Shown in pieces: positions 15,377 to 23,496 of a DNA stretch of 24,541 bases (position 1 is its first letter; each line of letters starts with the position of its first letter). The stretch comes from WFQV01 sp964611145. GTDB lineage: Bacteria; Bacteroidota; Ignavibacteria; Ignavibacteriales; Melioribacteraceae. A model generated the notes under the pieces. That model was given only the letters and a program-made list of their open reading frames with translations, was not told where the DNA came from and did not search any database. The position numbers were made by a program, and so were the translations under genes. Location: assembly GCA_964611145.1 (NCBI GenBank), contig CAZSYM010000037.1, positions 1 through 24,541 on the forward strand, given 5' to 3'.

Positions 15377-15973
15377 TTATTCCTCTTCTTCTTCCCAACC
15401 GGTAATCATAGCCTTTATATTGGAGAAAATTGTATGCCCGGTGGTTGTCATATATACATGTCCTATTACGAATGCAAATATCAGGAAAGCAAAAAGCAGA
15501 TGAACGAAAGCGGGCATTCTTAAAGTTTCGGCAAATCCCATCAGGGAGTTCGGTTCACCGTAATACATATAAATTAACCCGCTGATTATTTGAACGGGTA
15601 ACAAGAACCAAACCAATCCGAAATAAACCAATCTTTGCAACGGGTTCATCTTGTTTTCCGGGGTTTTCTTTACGGGGTGAGGCTCGCCCTTAAAGATACC
15701 GGACATGTAATATTTTATCTGATCGGTAATGTGTTCCGTAGTCGGTAGAAATTGCCGCCAGTTCTTGGTTGTAACAAGCCAAAAAATGGCAAGTATATAC
15801 AAGTAAAACATTATCCATGCGGAATAGTTGTGTATTGTAACGGCTGATTTAAATCCGAAGATTTTCCATGTGCCGTGAATCTCGAAGCCGGTTAGAATAA
15901 GCAAAATGATTAGCAATGCTTGTAGCCAATGCCACAATCTTTCGAAGCGAGCATATAAATACATTTTTTTCAT
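15377..15973 (-). CDS. Membrane b-type cytochrome (cytochrome b561 / b6 domain)
   Basis: Likely quinol-oxidising inner-membrane partner of the octaheme cytochrome encoded just upstream in the operon. The 198-residue protein has four hydrophobic helices. Histidines suited to haem binding are H15 (RLWHW), H48 (HNYSAW), H158 (VHLLFAF) and H172 (IGHVY), the layout of thiosulfate reductase or Ni/Fe-hydrogenase b subunits. It ends in an acidic tail, WEEEEE. A GGGAG ribosome site precedes the ATG, which lies 12 bases after the octaheme gene. A hydrogenase b subunit is the main alternative by fold, but no hydrogenase genes are nearby. Confidence 0.88.
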   Translation of the reverse strand: MKKMYLYARFERLWHWLQALLIILLILTGFEIHGTWKIFGFKSAVTIHNYSAWIMFYLYILAIFWLVTTKNWRQFLPTTEHITDQIKYYMSGIFKGEPHPVKKTPENKMNPLQRLVYFGLVWFLLPVQIISGLIYMYYGEPNSLMGFAETLRMPAFVHLLFAFLIFAFVIGHVYMTTTGHTIFSNIKAMITGWEEEEE

Positions 15974-15985
15974 GGTAAACTCCCT

Positions 15986-17635
15986 TTAATTTTTCTTACT
16001 TAAAACTATTCTGCCTAAGCCGTGCAAAACCACTCCGATTATTGTCAGGAAAATGATTGCCCAACCGAAAGTATCCAGTCCCGCGAATCTGTCTCGACCG
16101 GGTATGTAGAGGTCGGGATCGGAAAGTTTTGCTAATCTTCCGCCTTCGGGTACGTGACAATCCTGACATTTTAGCGCTTCTTCCTTAGGGGAGACCATGT
16201 GATTTAGCGGCCAATAACTGCGGGTTTCCACAAATCCGTATTTGCCGCTGTATTTTTGTCCAATATATTCCATACCTTTTTGAGCCGCTTTCTGCCAATC
16301 GAAATCCGCCCAAAAGGCGCCGGAACCTTTTTTACCGAAGAGTTTCGGCTGAATTAAGTTTTTGTATTCTTTATCGTAAATTTGTTTCCCTTTAAAGATT
16401 TTAACGGGTATGATTTTCCCGTCTTTGTATGAACCTTCCAATTTGTTCAAAACGACCGGTTTCGAATCGTCTATCTTGTCCGTGAAAAGTACATGTTCTG
16501 CTTTACCGTTAAAGAACACATAATCGGGCACTACGTTTACTCCCCATTCAAAGGAACCCTTCATATGGAAATAGGTATCCACTTCAATCGATTCGTCCGG
16601 TTTACCTGTTTTCCCGTTAAAAGGATGTCCCATTTCTTTCGGCTTTGGTTTTCCGCCGTATTGTCCCAACGGTTTGCCTTCGGTATTAAGACCTGCTTGG
16701 GACCAGTCCCATTTCATTTTTGTCGGGTTAACTTTAGCGTAGTAAGGAATATGACATGTTTGGCATGCAACTTTTTTCATGTGACGATTAACAATTTCCT
16801 CTTTGTGAAAATCCCCTTTGTGGCAATCTTCACACTGAACTCGATTGTCCTTGTTTTCGGTTTGGATTGTTGCCAGAAAACCGGGGATCTGATGATTGTA
16901 AGTTTTGTGGCATTCTATACATTGCATATTAGCGCCGTCTTTTCCCATATGGACGTCCACTTCTTTTGTGGTGTTGTTAAGTGCAACTTCCAAATCGCCG
17001 TGCTTGACATTGTTGCCTCCACCGCCTTTGTAATGGCATGTTCCGCAGTTTTGTCTTTTGGGCAATCCGACATTTTGTGCGATTTTGTTATAGTCGGGCG
17101 GAAAGAATTTTTTCTTACCTCCTTTTGGCGGAAATGTTTTCGGCTCGGAAACGGGATAACCTGCACCGGCGGGATATTTTTTATATGTACCGGTTTGGTC
17201 GTGGCAAACCAAACAATCGATGTTTTTGGTGTTCTTAAAATCGAATGTTTTATCTTTCCAGCCGTATCCTGCGTGACAACTTGTACAACGGGGTTCGTTG
17301 GAACGGATTCCGAGACAGAAGTTGTTAACCACTTCCGCCTTTCCATTCATGTAGGAACCGTGCTTCTTGTCTTTAACAGGCTCGTTCCAAAGCCAGTGTG
17401 GAGTTTTAATGAATTCATCACCCCTTTTGTTGTGGCAAGATAAACATGCCTGGGTGACCTCCTGCGGAGTTTTGAATTTTTTCTGTAGCTCCGGAAATTT
17501 GCTGTGATCCGTTCCCGCTTTGTGAACGTGTGGCGCTTTGCTCAGATTATAATCCACTTTGTTCTGCGCGGTGGCATTGAAAAATAAAAATAGAAGGAGA
17601 ATGAGAGGAATGAAAAATAGTCGTCTTTTTTCCAT
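15986..17635 (-). CDS. otr: Octaheme c-type cytochrome, tetrathionate reductase (OTR) family
   Basis: Exported multihaem enzyme; relatives reduce tetrathionate, nitrite or hydroxylamine in vitro. The chosen ATG at 17635 gives 549 residues with a signal peptide (MEKRRLFFIPLILLLF to about ATAQ) and has GGAGA 5 bases upstream; the ATG at 17647 would place that ribosome site inside the gene. There are exactly eight CXXCH sites: C64, C117, C141, C197, C239, C268, C291 and C490. No CXXCK is present. In the Shewanella enzyme the active haem has an unusual lysine ligand; Lys152/Lys153 in TGTYKK after the third site is a candidate here. A helix at about 521-543 anchors the C-terminus, so it should sit on the membrane beside the b cytochrome. 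Physiological substrate unknown. Confidence 0.92.
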   Translation of the reverse strand: MEKRRLFFIPLILLLFLFFNATAQNKVDYNLSKAPHVHKAGTDHSKFPELQKKFKTPQEVTQACLSCHNKRGDEFIKTPHWLWNEPVKDKKHGSYMNGKAEVVNNFCLGIRSNEPRCTSCHAGYGWKDKTFDFKNTKNIDCLVCHDQTGTYKKYPAGAGYPVSEPKTFPPKGGKKKFFPPDYNKIAQNVGLPKRQNCGTCHYKGGGGNNVKHGDLEVALNNTTKEVDVHMGKDGANMQCIECHKTYNHQIPGFLATIQTENKDNRVQCEDCHKGDFHKEEIVNRHMKKVACQTCHIPYYAKVNPTKMKWDWSQAGLNTEGKPLGQYGGKPKPKEMGHPFNGKTGKPDESIEVDTYFHMKGSFEWGVNVVPDYVFFNGKAEHVLFTDKIDDSKPVVLNKLEGSYKDGKIIPVKIFKGKQIYDKEYKNLIQPKLFGKKGSGAFWADFDWQKAAQKGMEYIGQKYSGKYGFVETRSYWPLNHMVSPKEEALKCQDCHVPEGGRLAKLSDPDLYIPGRDRFAGLDTFGWAIIFLTIIGVVLHGLGRIVLSKKN

Positions 17636-17667
17636 GGCTATCTCCATGTTTTTTGTTATTGAACATA

Positions 17668-17698
17668 AAAAGATATTATTATCTTAAATAAGAACAAA
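17668..17698 (-). promoter_or_regulatory. Promoter of the octaheme cytochrome operon, Bacteroidota type
   Basis: On the minus strand TTTG, 19 bases, then TATCTTTT: seven of eight positions of TAnnTTTG with correct spacing, about 33 bases before the start codon. Confidence 0.5.
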
Positions 17699-17807
17699 GA
17701 ATTATTTTTTTACCGAAAAAATTTTTTACTCAAAAAAATATTTTCTCTCGAAATATAAGTAAAATATCAGATATGGTATTCTTTGCTAACATAAAATAAA
17801 AGTTCTT

Positions 17808-17861
17808 TTGGTGACGTGAAAAATTAAAAATGTGAAAGGTTTGTTTTATTTTTGTCACCAA
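17808..17861. promoter_or_regulatory. Inverted repeat in divergent intergenic region
   Basis: Perfect arms TTGGTGAC (17808-17815) and GTCACCAA (17854-17861) separated by 38 AT-rich bases that also contain GTGA twice more. It lies between the octaheme operon and the amidotransferase gene. It may be a paired operator for a regulator of either; it does not fit a standard CRP or FNR palindrome. The rest of 17648-17946 is AT-rich with no gene. Confidence 0.35.
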
Positions 17862-17946
17862 GCATACTTTGGAATGATAGATAAACCTGAATTGAAAAAA
17901 GAAATTCTTATCTTGGTTTTTTAATTGTATAACTTTTGAAAGACAA

Positions 17947-18639
17947 ATGCGAATTCATTATTTACAACATGTCCCTTTCGAGGGTCCGGGTATATTGGAA
18001 AAATATTTCCAGAGGAAGGGAATGGTAATTTCTTCCACACGATTCTATATGGGGGAAAAGCTGCCAAGACTTAAAGATGTTGATTTTCTTGTGGTACTTG
18101 GCGGACCCATGAGTGTAAACGACAACGCTCTGTATTCATGGCTAACCGAGGAAATAGAGTTTGTTTATTCTGCTGTTGCTTCCCATAAGAGAGTGTTCGG
18201 AATTTGTTTGGGCGCACAAATATTGGCGAAGGTTCTCGGTTCGCGGATTTATGAAAATCCATATAAGGAAATCGGTTGGTTCCCTGTTCGAAAAAGCGAT
18301 GCTGTTGAACAGACTATACTTAAAGGAATATTACCTGATGAGTTTGTTCCTTTCCATTGGCATGGAGAAACTTTTGATTTGCCCAAGGGCAGTGTTTTAT
18401 TGGGGCGAAGCGAAGCAACGTTAAATCAAGGATTTATCTTTGAGAACAGAGTTTTTGCTTTTCAATTCCATTTGGAACTTACTCCTAAAAGAGCGAAAGA
18501 CTTGTTGACTAACTCTCGTTCCGAATTGAATGATTCTCCGTATGTTCAGAGTCCCAAAGAAATTTTAGGTAATCCCGATCGGTTTTCGATAGCCAATTCT
18601 CTTATGTTTAGAATACTTGATAGAATAATAAGCGAATAA
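17947..18639 (+). CDS. Class I glutamine amidotransferase (GMP synthase-like)
   Basis: Stand-alone GATase1 domain that would release ammonia from glutamine, or act on a gamma-glutamyl substrate. The 230-residue protein has the oxyanion strand VVLGGPMSV, nucleophile Cys87 in FGICLGAQ, FHWHGETFDLP at 136-146, and the His175/Glu177 pair in FQFHLE, so the triad is complete. There is no ATP-pyrophosphatase or other synthase domain in this protein or next to it, so the acceptor is unknown. The ATG at 17947 has only a weak GAAAGA upstream. Single-gene unit, divergent from the cytochrome operon and convergent with the DUF6029-like gene. Confidence 0.9.
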   Translation: MRIHYLQHVPFEGPGILEKYFQRKGMVISSTRFYMGEKLPRLKDVDFLVVLGGPMSVNDNALYSWLTEEIEFVYSAVASHKRVFGICLGAQILAKVLGSRIYENPYKEIGWFPVRKSDAVEQTILKGILPDEFVPFHWHGETFDLPKGSVLLGRSEATLNQGFIFENRVFAFQFHLELTPKRAKDLLTNSRSELNDSPYVQSPKEILGNPDRFSIANSLMFRILDRIISE

Positions 18640-18653
18640 CCTCGGTTCGAGGT
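18639..18653. terminator. Hairpin spanning two convergent stop codons
   Basis: ACCTCG-GTT-CGAGGT, a perfect 6-bp stem that includes the last base of one stop codon and of the opposite one. No T-run follows on either side, so termination is uncertain. Confidence 0.4.
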
Positions 18654-20191
18654 CAGTATATTCTTGTTAACATTTTTAATTCTATGCCGTTAAATTCTGG
18701 TTCATAGCGGCAAACTCCACCGAGACAGATATGCCCTGCATGGCGCGAGCCTATGAGTATGCTAACATCCGTTTGTTCGCCCAGCTTGTAAGCCAGTTGA
18801 ATGAAATTCCAGAATCTTCGTACACGTTTTCCTTTTTCCGGCTCGGTGGTCTGCATTTCGCTCATCAGTGATATTGTTAGATTCGGTGCATGTTGAAATT
18901 CGAGCATGGCTACATCGTTAAAGTATTTTTCGTCCGTGTAAGTGTTGTGGGTTTGCTGATGTTCTAAGGAGAGACGCAGAGTGTTTATGGCATCCAAGTA
19001 ATAACGAATTTCTCCGACGGGGGCGAAATTTTTTGTTGACGAAACTGCTTCCGTATTTATGCCTAAAGCCAGCATTAGATAAAGCTTATCTTCCCATTCA
19101 TGTTCGCCCTGAATGAAAAATTCTTCGAACTGTTTTTGTGCTGGAATATTCGAAGTAAAGATCCTTTTATAATATGAAGAAGGGGGAAGCGTTCGTGTAA
19201 GTCCGTAATTTGCTTGGAAGGAAGTATAGTCGTCGGGAGCATAATTTATTTCTATTTGGAACCCCTGCTCGTTGTTCGGGTCAAAGGTGGACGCATTACG
19301 ATTTAATAGTGTGAAACTGTAATCTTTTCTAAGCGAAGGCGGGGTATTGTAAGTAATGGAACCATCTGCCGATGTGAAAGCGAAATTGTCGTAATATTTG
19401 TACTCTCCCGAAAAGGAAAGATTTTTGAAAAAATAGTTCAAATTGGCGTAAAAACTTTTCCCGACAAAGTCTTCTTTATTTTCAAAATATTTTTTTCGTA
19501 TATCTTCGTTGAGTTTTAGTCCGTATTCCAAATATAAATCCATATTACGGAAATGCGGTATGGCGCGCAAAGAGAATACCGAAGTATTTGCTTCGGAATT
19601 TCCCGCTGGTAAATTCAGAGCGTAACTGCTTCCTAAGGTCAAAATACTACCAAATTTGTAAGTTAAATCGCCTGCGTGTAAAATATCTTTTCTTTGGGCG
19701 AGGGAGTTTTCGGCCGAACCGCTTAACAAGGTAAATTCAAGATTTTTGTATTGTCCGTTCACTTTTATTCCTAATAAATTGTTGTCAACGCGAATGGAAC
19801 GGTCTTCATAGCTTTTTAGAATAATTCCTCGTCCGAAAAGTGAATAAAAGTTTCCAGCGGTTATGATAATTTTCTTTTTCCCTTTACCAAGCCTTGCTGA
19901 AATGTATTTGTAATCGATTCCCGCATATCTGTCTTTCCCTCGGCTTATTGAAGGGTCGGGATCGTTCGGTTGAAAAGCGTCAAAGCGAAAACCTGCCGAG
20001 AAAATCCCCGAACGGTAATCAAGATTTAACCAGTTTTCCATTATCTCGATTTCCCTTTTTGTGTCGTGGGAATATTCCAATTGATTGGAAAGACTTAACC
20101 CTGTGGGCAAAGAACCGTTGTTGAAACCGAATTGTGCAAAGACTGTAGTGATAAAGCCTGTATAGATGACAAGTAGCTTTAAAAATTTCAT
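18653..20191 (-). CDS. Exported outer-membrane barrel-like protein (DUF6029-like)
   Basis: The 512-residue protein starts with a signal peptide (MKFLKLLVIYTGFITTVFAQ). The rest is alternating aromatic/polar strand-like sequence ending in a C-terminal tyrosine (LKMLTRIY), typical of an outer-membrane beta-barrel. It resembles the DUF6029 family of Bacteroidota; the assignment is from memory of the family, and function is unknown. It has only two cysteines, C489 and C494 (CLGGVC), close to the C-terminus and probably in a loop between the last strands. The ATG overlaps the TlpA-like gene stop by 4 bases (ATGA). Pairing with thioredoxin-like proteins suggests the cysteine pair is oxidised or reduced by them. 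Confidence 0.8.
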   Translation of the reverse strand: MKFLKLLVIYTGFITTVFAQFGFNNGSLPTGLSLSNQLEYSHDTKREIEIMENWLNLDYRSGIFSAGFRFDAFQPNDPDPSISRGKDRYAGIDYKYISARLGKGKKKIIITAGNFYSLFGRGIILKSYEDRSIRVDNNLLGIKVNGQYKNLEFTLLSGSAENSLAQRKDILHAGDLTYKFGSILTLGSSYALNLPAGNSEANTSVFSLRAIPHFRNMDLYLEYGLKLNEDIRKKYFENKEDFVGKSFYANLNYFFKNLSFSGEYKYYDNFAFTSADGSITYNTPPSLRKDYSFTLLNRNASTFDPNNEQGFQIEINYAPDDYTSFQANYGLTRTLPPSSYYKRIFTSNIPAQKQFEEFFIQGEHEWEDKLYLMLALGINTEAVSSTKNFAPVGEIRYYLDAINTLRLSLEHQQTHNTYTDEKYFNDVAMLEFQHAPNLTISLMSEMQTTEPEKGKRVRRFWNFIQLAYKLGEQTDVSILIGSRHAGHICLGGVCRYEPEFNGIELKMLTRIY

Positions 20192-20685
20192 TTCGAAACC
20201 GTCAAAAGTTTTTTAATCATTTTTTCCAATTCAATTTCATCACCCCTTCTATAGCCTGTATGAGACCAAATTATTTTTCCTTGCTTGTCTATTAGAACGG
20301 AGAAGGGAATTACTTGAGCATAGTACCGGCGTGCCACTTCGCCATCGCTGTCAAGAAGAATAGGAAATTCAAATCGATGCGATTTTACGTAGGGTTTTAT
20401 TTTAGCAATGCTCCGTTCGGAATCTACGGAAAGAGCCAAGAGAGTAAAACCCGATTCCGAATATTTCCCGTAAATCTTTTTAAGGGCTTTCATTTCTTGT
20501 TTGCATGGCTTGCACCAAGTTGCCCAAAAAGAAATGAGTATTGGACCGCTGCCTAAATAGTCGGAAAGAGTTACCGAATTGCCGTTAATGTCAGGTAGGG
20601 TAAAATCGGGTGCGTTTGGTAAATTTTGAGCGCCTGCGGTAATGTTTAAGAGAATAAGTAATAAAAAAATTCTTGAAAGCCTCAT
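20188..20685 (-). CDS. TlpA-like exported thioredoxin
   Basis: Extracytoplasmic thiol-disulfide oxidoreductase. The 165-residue protein has a signal peptide (to about Gln20), the AlkHP/TlpA core APDFTLPDINGN, the active site C58-K-P-C61 in FWATWCKPC, and the cis-proline in QVIPFSVLID. The CKPC site and lack of a lipobox indicate a soluble periplasmic protein. Family members usually reduce apocytochromes or other exported proteins. No other cysteines are present. The start overlaps the preceding stop by one base and its own stop overlaps the barrel gene start by four, so stoichiometric coupling is likely. No cytochrome maturation genes are adjacent. Confidence 0.93.
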   Translation of the reverse strand: MRLSRIFLLLILLNITAGAQNLPNAPDFTLPDINGNSVTLSDYLGSGPILISFWATWCKPCKQEMKALKKIYGKYSESGFTLLALSVDSERSIAKIKPYVKSHRFEFPILLDSDGEVARRYYAQVIPFSVLIDKQGKIIWSHTGYRRGDEIELEKMIKKLLTVSK

Positions 20686-21425
20686 TATTTCTCCACAATC
20701 ATTTTCTTTATTTGAATATGTTTCCCGTAGGAAAGCCTGATGAAATAAATTCCGCTCGGTAAATCTGTTGAATTGAGAACTATAGAATGTTCACCTGCTG
20801 AAACCACACCGTTTATAAGTGTAACAATTTTTTCTCCCAGTACGTTATAAATCCCGAGCATCATTTTCTTGGTCGGGTTGTGTTCTCCCGGAACGGAAAA
20901 TTTTATCACCGTTTGCTGGGAGAATTTGGAACCGAAAGGATTCGGGTAATTTTGCGATAGAAAGAAATCGGTTGGACGTTTTTCAATGTTGACCTTACTT
21001 AAATTTGCAGAGGCCGTTATTTCAAAGGATTTGCTTTCCGAAGGAACGGCGTGATTTTTTATTTGTATGGATATTCGTGCCGTCCCCTCGCTTTCCATCG
21101 GAAATACATGAAGCGAAAAATTCCTTGTTTCGTTTGAATTTAAAGGCGAGCTGCCGAAGTCCGAAGTTGTGGAAACGCTATCGATAAAGGGGGCAAAACA
21201 GGAGGAAAAGCAAAGAGAAGAACTCCAACCCCACGGCAAATCGTTTTGGGTTCTTATCAAATCTAACGTAAGATTCCCGTTCGTATTGTTTGTCACCGTA
21301 AACTCGAAAATTATTTCCGAGCCGACCGAATCCGTTTTAGAAAGCGAACCGTGAGTTATGCTAAAGGACTGACTGGCGATTTTGCCGGTGAAGAAAAGAA
21401 AGACAATTAAAAACAATTTGTTCAT
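20685..21425 (-). CDS. Small T9SS-secreted protein with one cysteine pair
   Basis: The 246-residue protein has a signal peptide (cleavage near Ser18/Gln19), a beta-sandwich-like domain at about 20-140, and a T9SS type A sorting domain from about 154 (QNYPNPFGS, then VLGEKIVTLINGVVSAGEHS, SGIYFIRL and a basic end IQIKKMIVEK). It contains exactly two cysteines, C72 and C76, in DLPWGWSSSLCFSSC. Similar LPxGW-C-x-C segments occur in other Bacteroidota surface proteins. It should be exported through the outer membrane and attached or released. AGGATTTAGGA precedes the ATG, 12 bases after the Omp28-like gene. Function unknown; it is a possible client of the redox proteins encoded around it. Confidence 0.85.
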   Translation of the reverse strand: MNKLFLIVFLFFTGKIASQSFSITHGSLSKTDSVGSEIIFEFTVTNNTNGNLTLDLIRTQNDLPWGWSSSLCFSSCFAPFIDSVSTTSDFGSSPLNSNETRNFSLHVFPMESEGTARISIQIKNHAVPSESKSFEITASANLSKVNIEKRPTDFFLSQNYPNPFGSKFSQQTVIKFSVPGEHNPTKKMMLGIYNVLGEKIVTLINGVVSAGEHSIVLNSTDLPSGIYFIRLSYGKHIQIKKMIVEK

Positions 21426-21437
21426 TTCCTAAATCCT

Positions 21438-23468
21438 TTATTTAATTAACACCATTTTTTTCGTTTGGATAAAATTGTTTCCTGCTTGTAGTCGGTAGAA
21501 ATAAATTCCACTCGGCAAATCAATCGCATTGAAGCGGACGGAATGAACACCCGCTTGCTGGGTTTTATTTATGAGAGTTGCTACCTTTCGCCCGAGAACG
21601 TCATAAACGCTTAGTGTTGTGAATTGTGTGGTAGGTAGCGAGTATTTAATTTCGGTTTCGCATTTTCCCGAACGGGTTTGTGTTCCGAAGGGATTAGGAT
21701 AGTTTGAAAATAGCTTGAAAGAAGCTGGCATGGTAGCATTATCCTCCGCCTTTTCCACTATGTAGCCAAAGGTTGCTAATACTTGTTGGACAATTTTCTT
21801 TTGATTTGCCCGCGGAATGATTTGTTCTATGCCAAAGGTTAGATAAACGGTTTTGTAATTCTCCGCGTTGTGGTAAACACCCGCAAATTTGGATGAATCA
21901 TCTTTGAAGACAAAAATTTCTTTTCCATGCTCATCAAAACTTTTGACAGCGTCCGGTGCTCTTTCGTAAACGGTATTGAGGGAGAAATTTATCCCCGTGA
22001 ATTGTGTGTTTTCCAGTCCGCCGATTAAATAAGAGCTGTGATTACCTTCCAAATAGTCGGCATCGAGATAAATATGATAAAAATCTTTTGCCGCCTGAAA
22101 ATTTGCTTTACCATTTGCCTCGAAAATATCCGACCCGACGTTTTGTCCACAAATAAAGAGTTTTCCTCCGCCATCGAGATAATTTTTTAGGAAAGCTACG
22201 TCGTTCGAATCTACTGCGGGCGAATAATTGGCAACGTTCCAAAAGACTGCGGGGAAATCGAAGGAGGTCTTGTCGGTTGTCAAAAGCTCAAGATATTTAT
22301 GGTCAAGCAGGAAGTACTCAACTCCGAAATCCTTAAAACTGTTGAGAGCGTTTACGATGAAGCTTTCCATCTTCCCTCCGCCGTCGTTATCGACAACCAA
22401 GATTTTGTTTTTTAACTCAAGTCCGTAATACGAAACCGAGTTTCCCCAGCCATGCTTGTCTTTCGTGTCCCTGGCGAAAATTTCCGCCTTTATTTCTCCG
22501 TCGGAATCATTGGTTTTTATTTCAAATCCGAAATCAAGCGAATCTTCGGGGGGAATGGCGATGGAGACGGAATCGTAATTTGCATTATCGAATAATAGAG
22601 AGCATTTCCATTCATTCGGGTTAGAATGAATAAGCGGTTTAACCACAACGTGAAGGGTATCCAAGTTTGGATTGTAAATTCTATAATGCTTTATGATTGT
22701 AGTATCCGCTGCCAAAATATCACCGCTTCCGTCAAGAGTTTTTATTCTAAAAGTAGGAATGCTTACATTTGCTTGGAGAATTTCTTTGGTGGAATTGTCC
22801 TGAACCATTGCTACAGCTGCAAGCTCCTCGGGATTCCATTCACTTTGAAGGCTTGTTGAAAGCTCAAAAGGTATGCTGTCGTTTACCGTGATAGTAATCG
22901 GTGTTCCCGCTGCATCCGGAAGGAATTTTCTAAAAACATTTGTGAAAATATTTTCTCCTGAGCCGGAGAGCTTTATTTCTCTTTCTATTATTGCAATTCT
23001 TAATCGCATGGTGCTCGATTCCAATGTTTTGCCGCATTTCACGTATCCGCGAGCGATGAATTTGTTGTTTGCTATCGTATGCTCCACATGAATCCATACG
23101 GGCGCGGGTTCTTGGGAACGTTTGTTCATATAATAATTTATTTCATCGGTACTTACCGGTTCGCCGATAGTTCTGCCGTCAAGGGCATAAATAGGGACAT
23201 AATAGAACCCGTAATAGCTTATTCGGGCTTCGTTACCGGCGGTGTTGGCAACATACATTGGGTCGCTCGCGCTGGGCCACCAGGCATGATATTCTATCAT
23301 TACCTCTGTTCCAAAATGTCTCGCTGCAAAGTTTTGTACCTGAGGCGTTAGAACAGCACAATCAGGACATGCAGTATTTGTGGCTTCTTCCAGTAATACT
23401 ATTCTTTGATATTGCCCGAACAGTAGGGAGGAAAAAAGTATTAAGAATAAAAAACTTTTGAATTTCAT
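21438..23468 (-). CDS. Omp28-like thioredoxin-fold T9SS protein
   Basis: The 676-residue protein has a signal peptide (to about Gln19), then a thioredoxin-like Omp28 domain with the site C34-P-D-C37 in ATNTACPDC, and a beta domain ending TKEILQAN near 240. A further beta domain follows, then a region near 365-480 (ILVVDNDGG, FWNVANYSP, YLDGGGKLFICGQNV) that looks like the GATase1/FlaG-type fold often found in exported proteins of this group. It ends with a T9SS sorting domain from about 590 (SNYPNPFGT, VLGRKVATLI, LPSGIYFYRL, KKMVLIK). AAAGGTG precedes the ATG. The Omp28 part is clearly paralogous to the lipoprotein encoded upstream. Enzymatic role unproven. Confidence 0.87.
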   Translation of the reverse strand: MKFKSFLFLILFSSLLFGQYQRIVLLEEATNTACPDCAVLTPQVQNFAARHFGTEVMIEYHAWWPSASDPMYVANTAGNEARISYYGFYYVPIYALDGRTIGEPVSTDEINYYMNKRSQEPAPVWIHVEHTIANNKFIARGYVKCGKTLESSTMRLRIAIIEREIKLSGSGENIFTNVFRKFLPDAAGTPITITVNDSIPFELSTSLQSEWNPEELAAVAMVQDNSTKEILQANVSIPTFRIKTLDGSGDILAADTTIIKHYRIYNPNLDTLHVVVKPLIHSNPNEWKCSLLFDNANYDSVSIAIPPEDSLDFGFEIKTNDSDGEIKAEIFARDTKDKHGWGNSVSYYGLELKNKILVVDNDGGGKMESFIVNALNSFKDFGVEYFLLDHKYLELLTTDKTSFDFPAVFWNVANYSPAVDSNDVAFLKNYLDGGGKLFICGQNVGSDIFEANGKANFQAAKDFYHIYLDADYLEGNHSSYLIGGLENTQFTGINFSLNTVYERAPDAVKSFDEHGKEIFVFKDDSSKFAGVYHNAENYKTVYLTFGIEQIIPRANQKKIVQQVLATFGYIVEKAEDNATMPASFKLFSNYPNPFGTQTRSGKCETEIKYSLPTTQFTTLSVYDVLGRKVATLINKTQQAGVHSVRFNAIDLPSGIYFYRLQAGNNFIQTKKMVLIK

Positions 23469-23496
23469 AATGCACCTTTTATTTATAAAGAAATTT

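Noticed and set aside
16493..17443. Long plus-strand open frame (316 codons)
   Set aside because: Lies antisense inside the octaheme cytochrome gene, whose eight CXXCH motifs prove the minus-strand frame. No family features.
17690..17760. A/T runs such as AAAAAATTTTTT upstream of the cytochrome operon, as terminator or origin
   Set aside because: No GC stem and no DnaA-box series; it is ordinary AT-rich promoter-region DNA.
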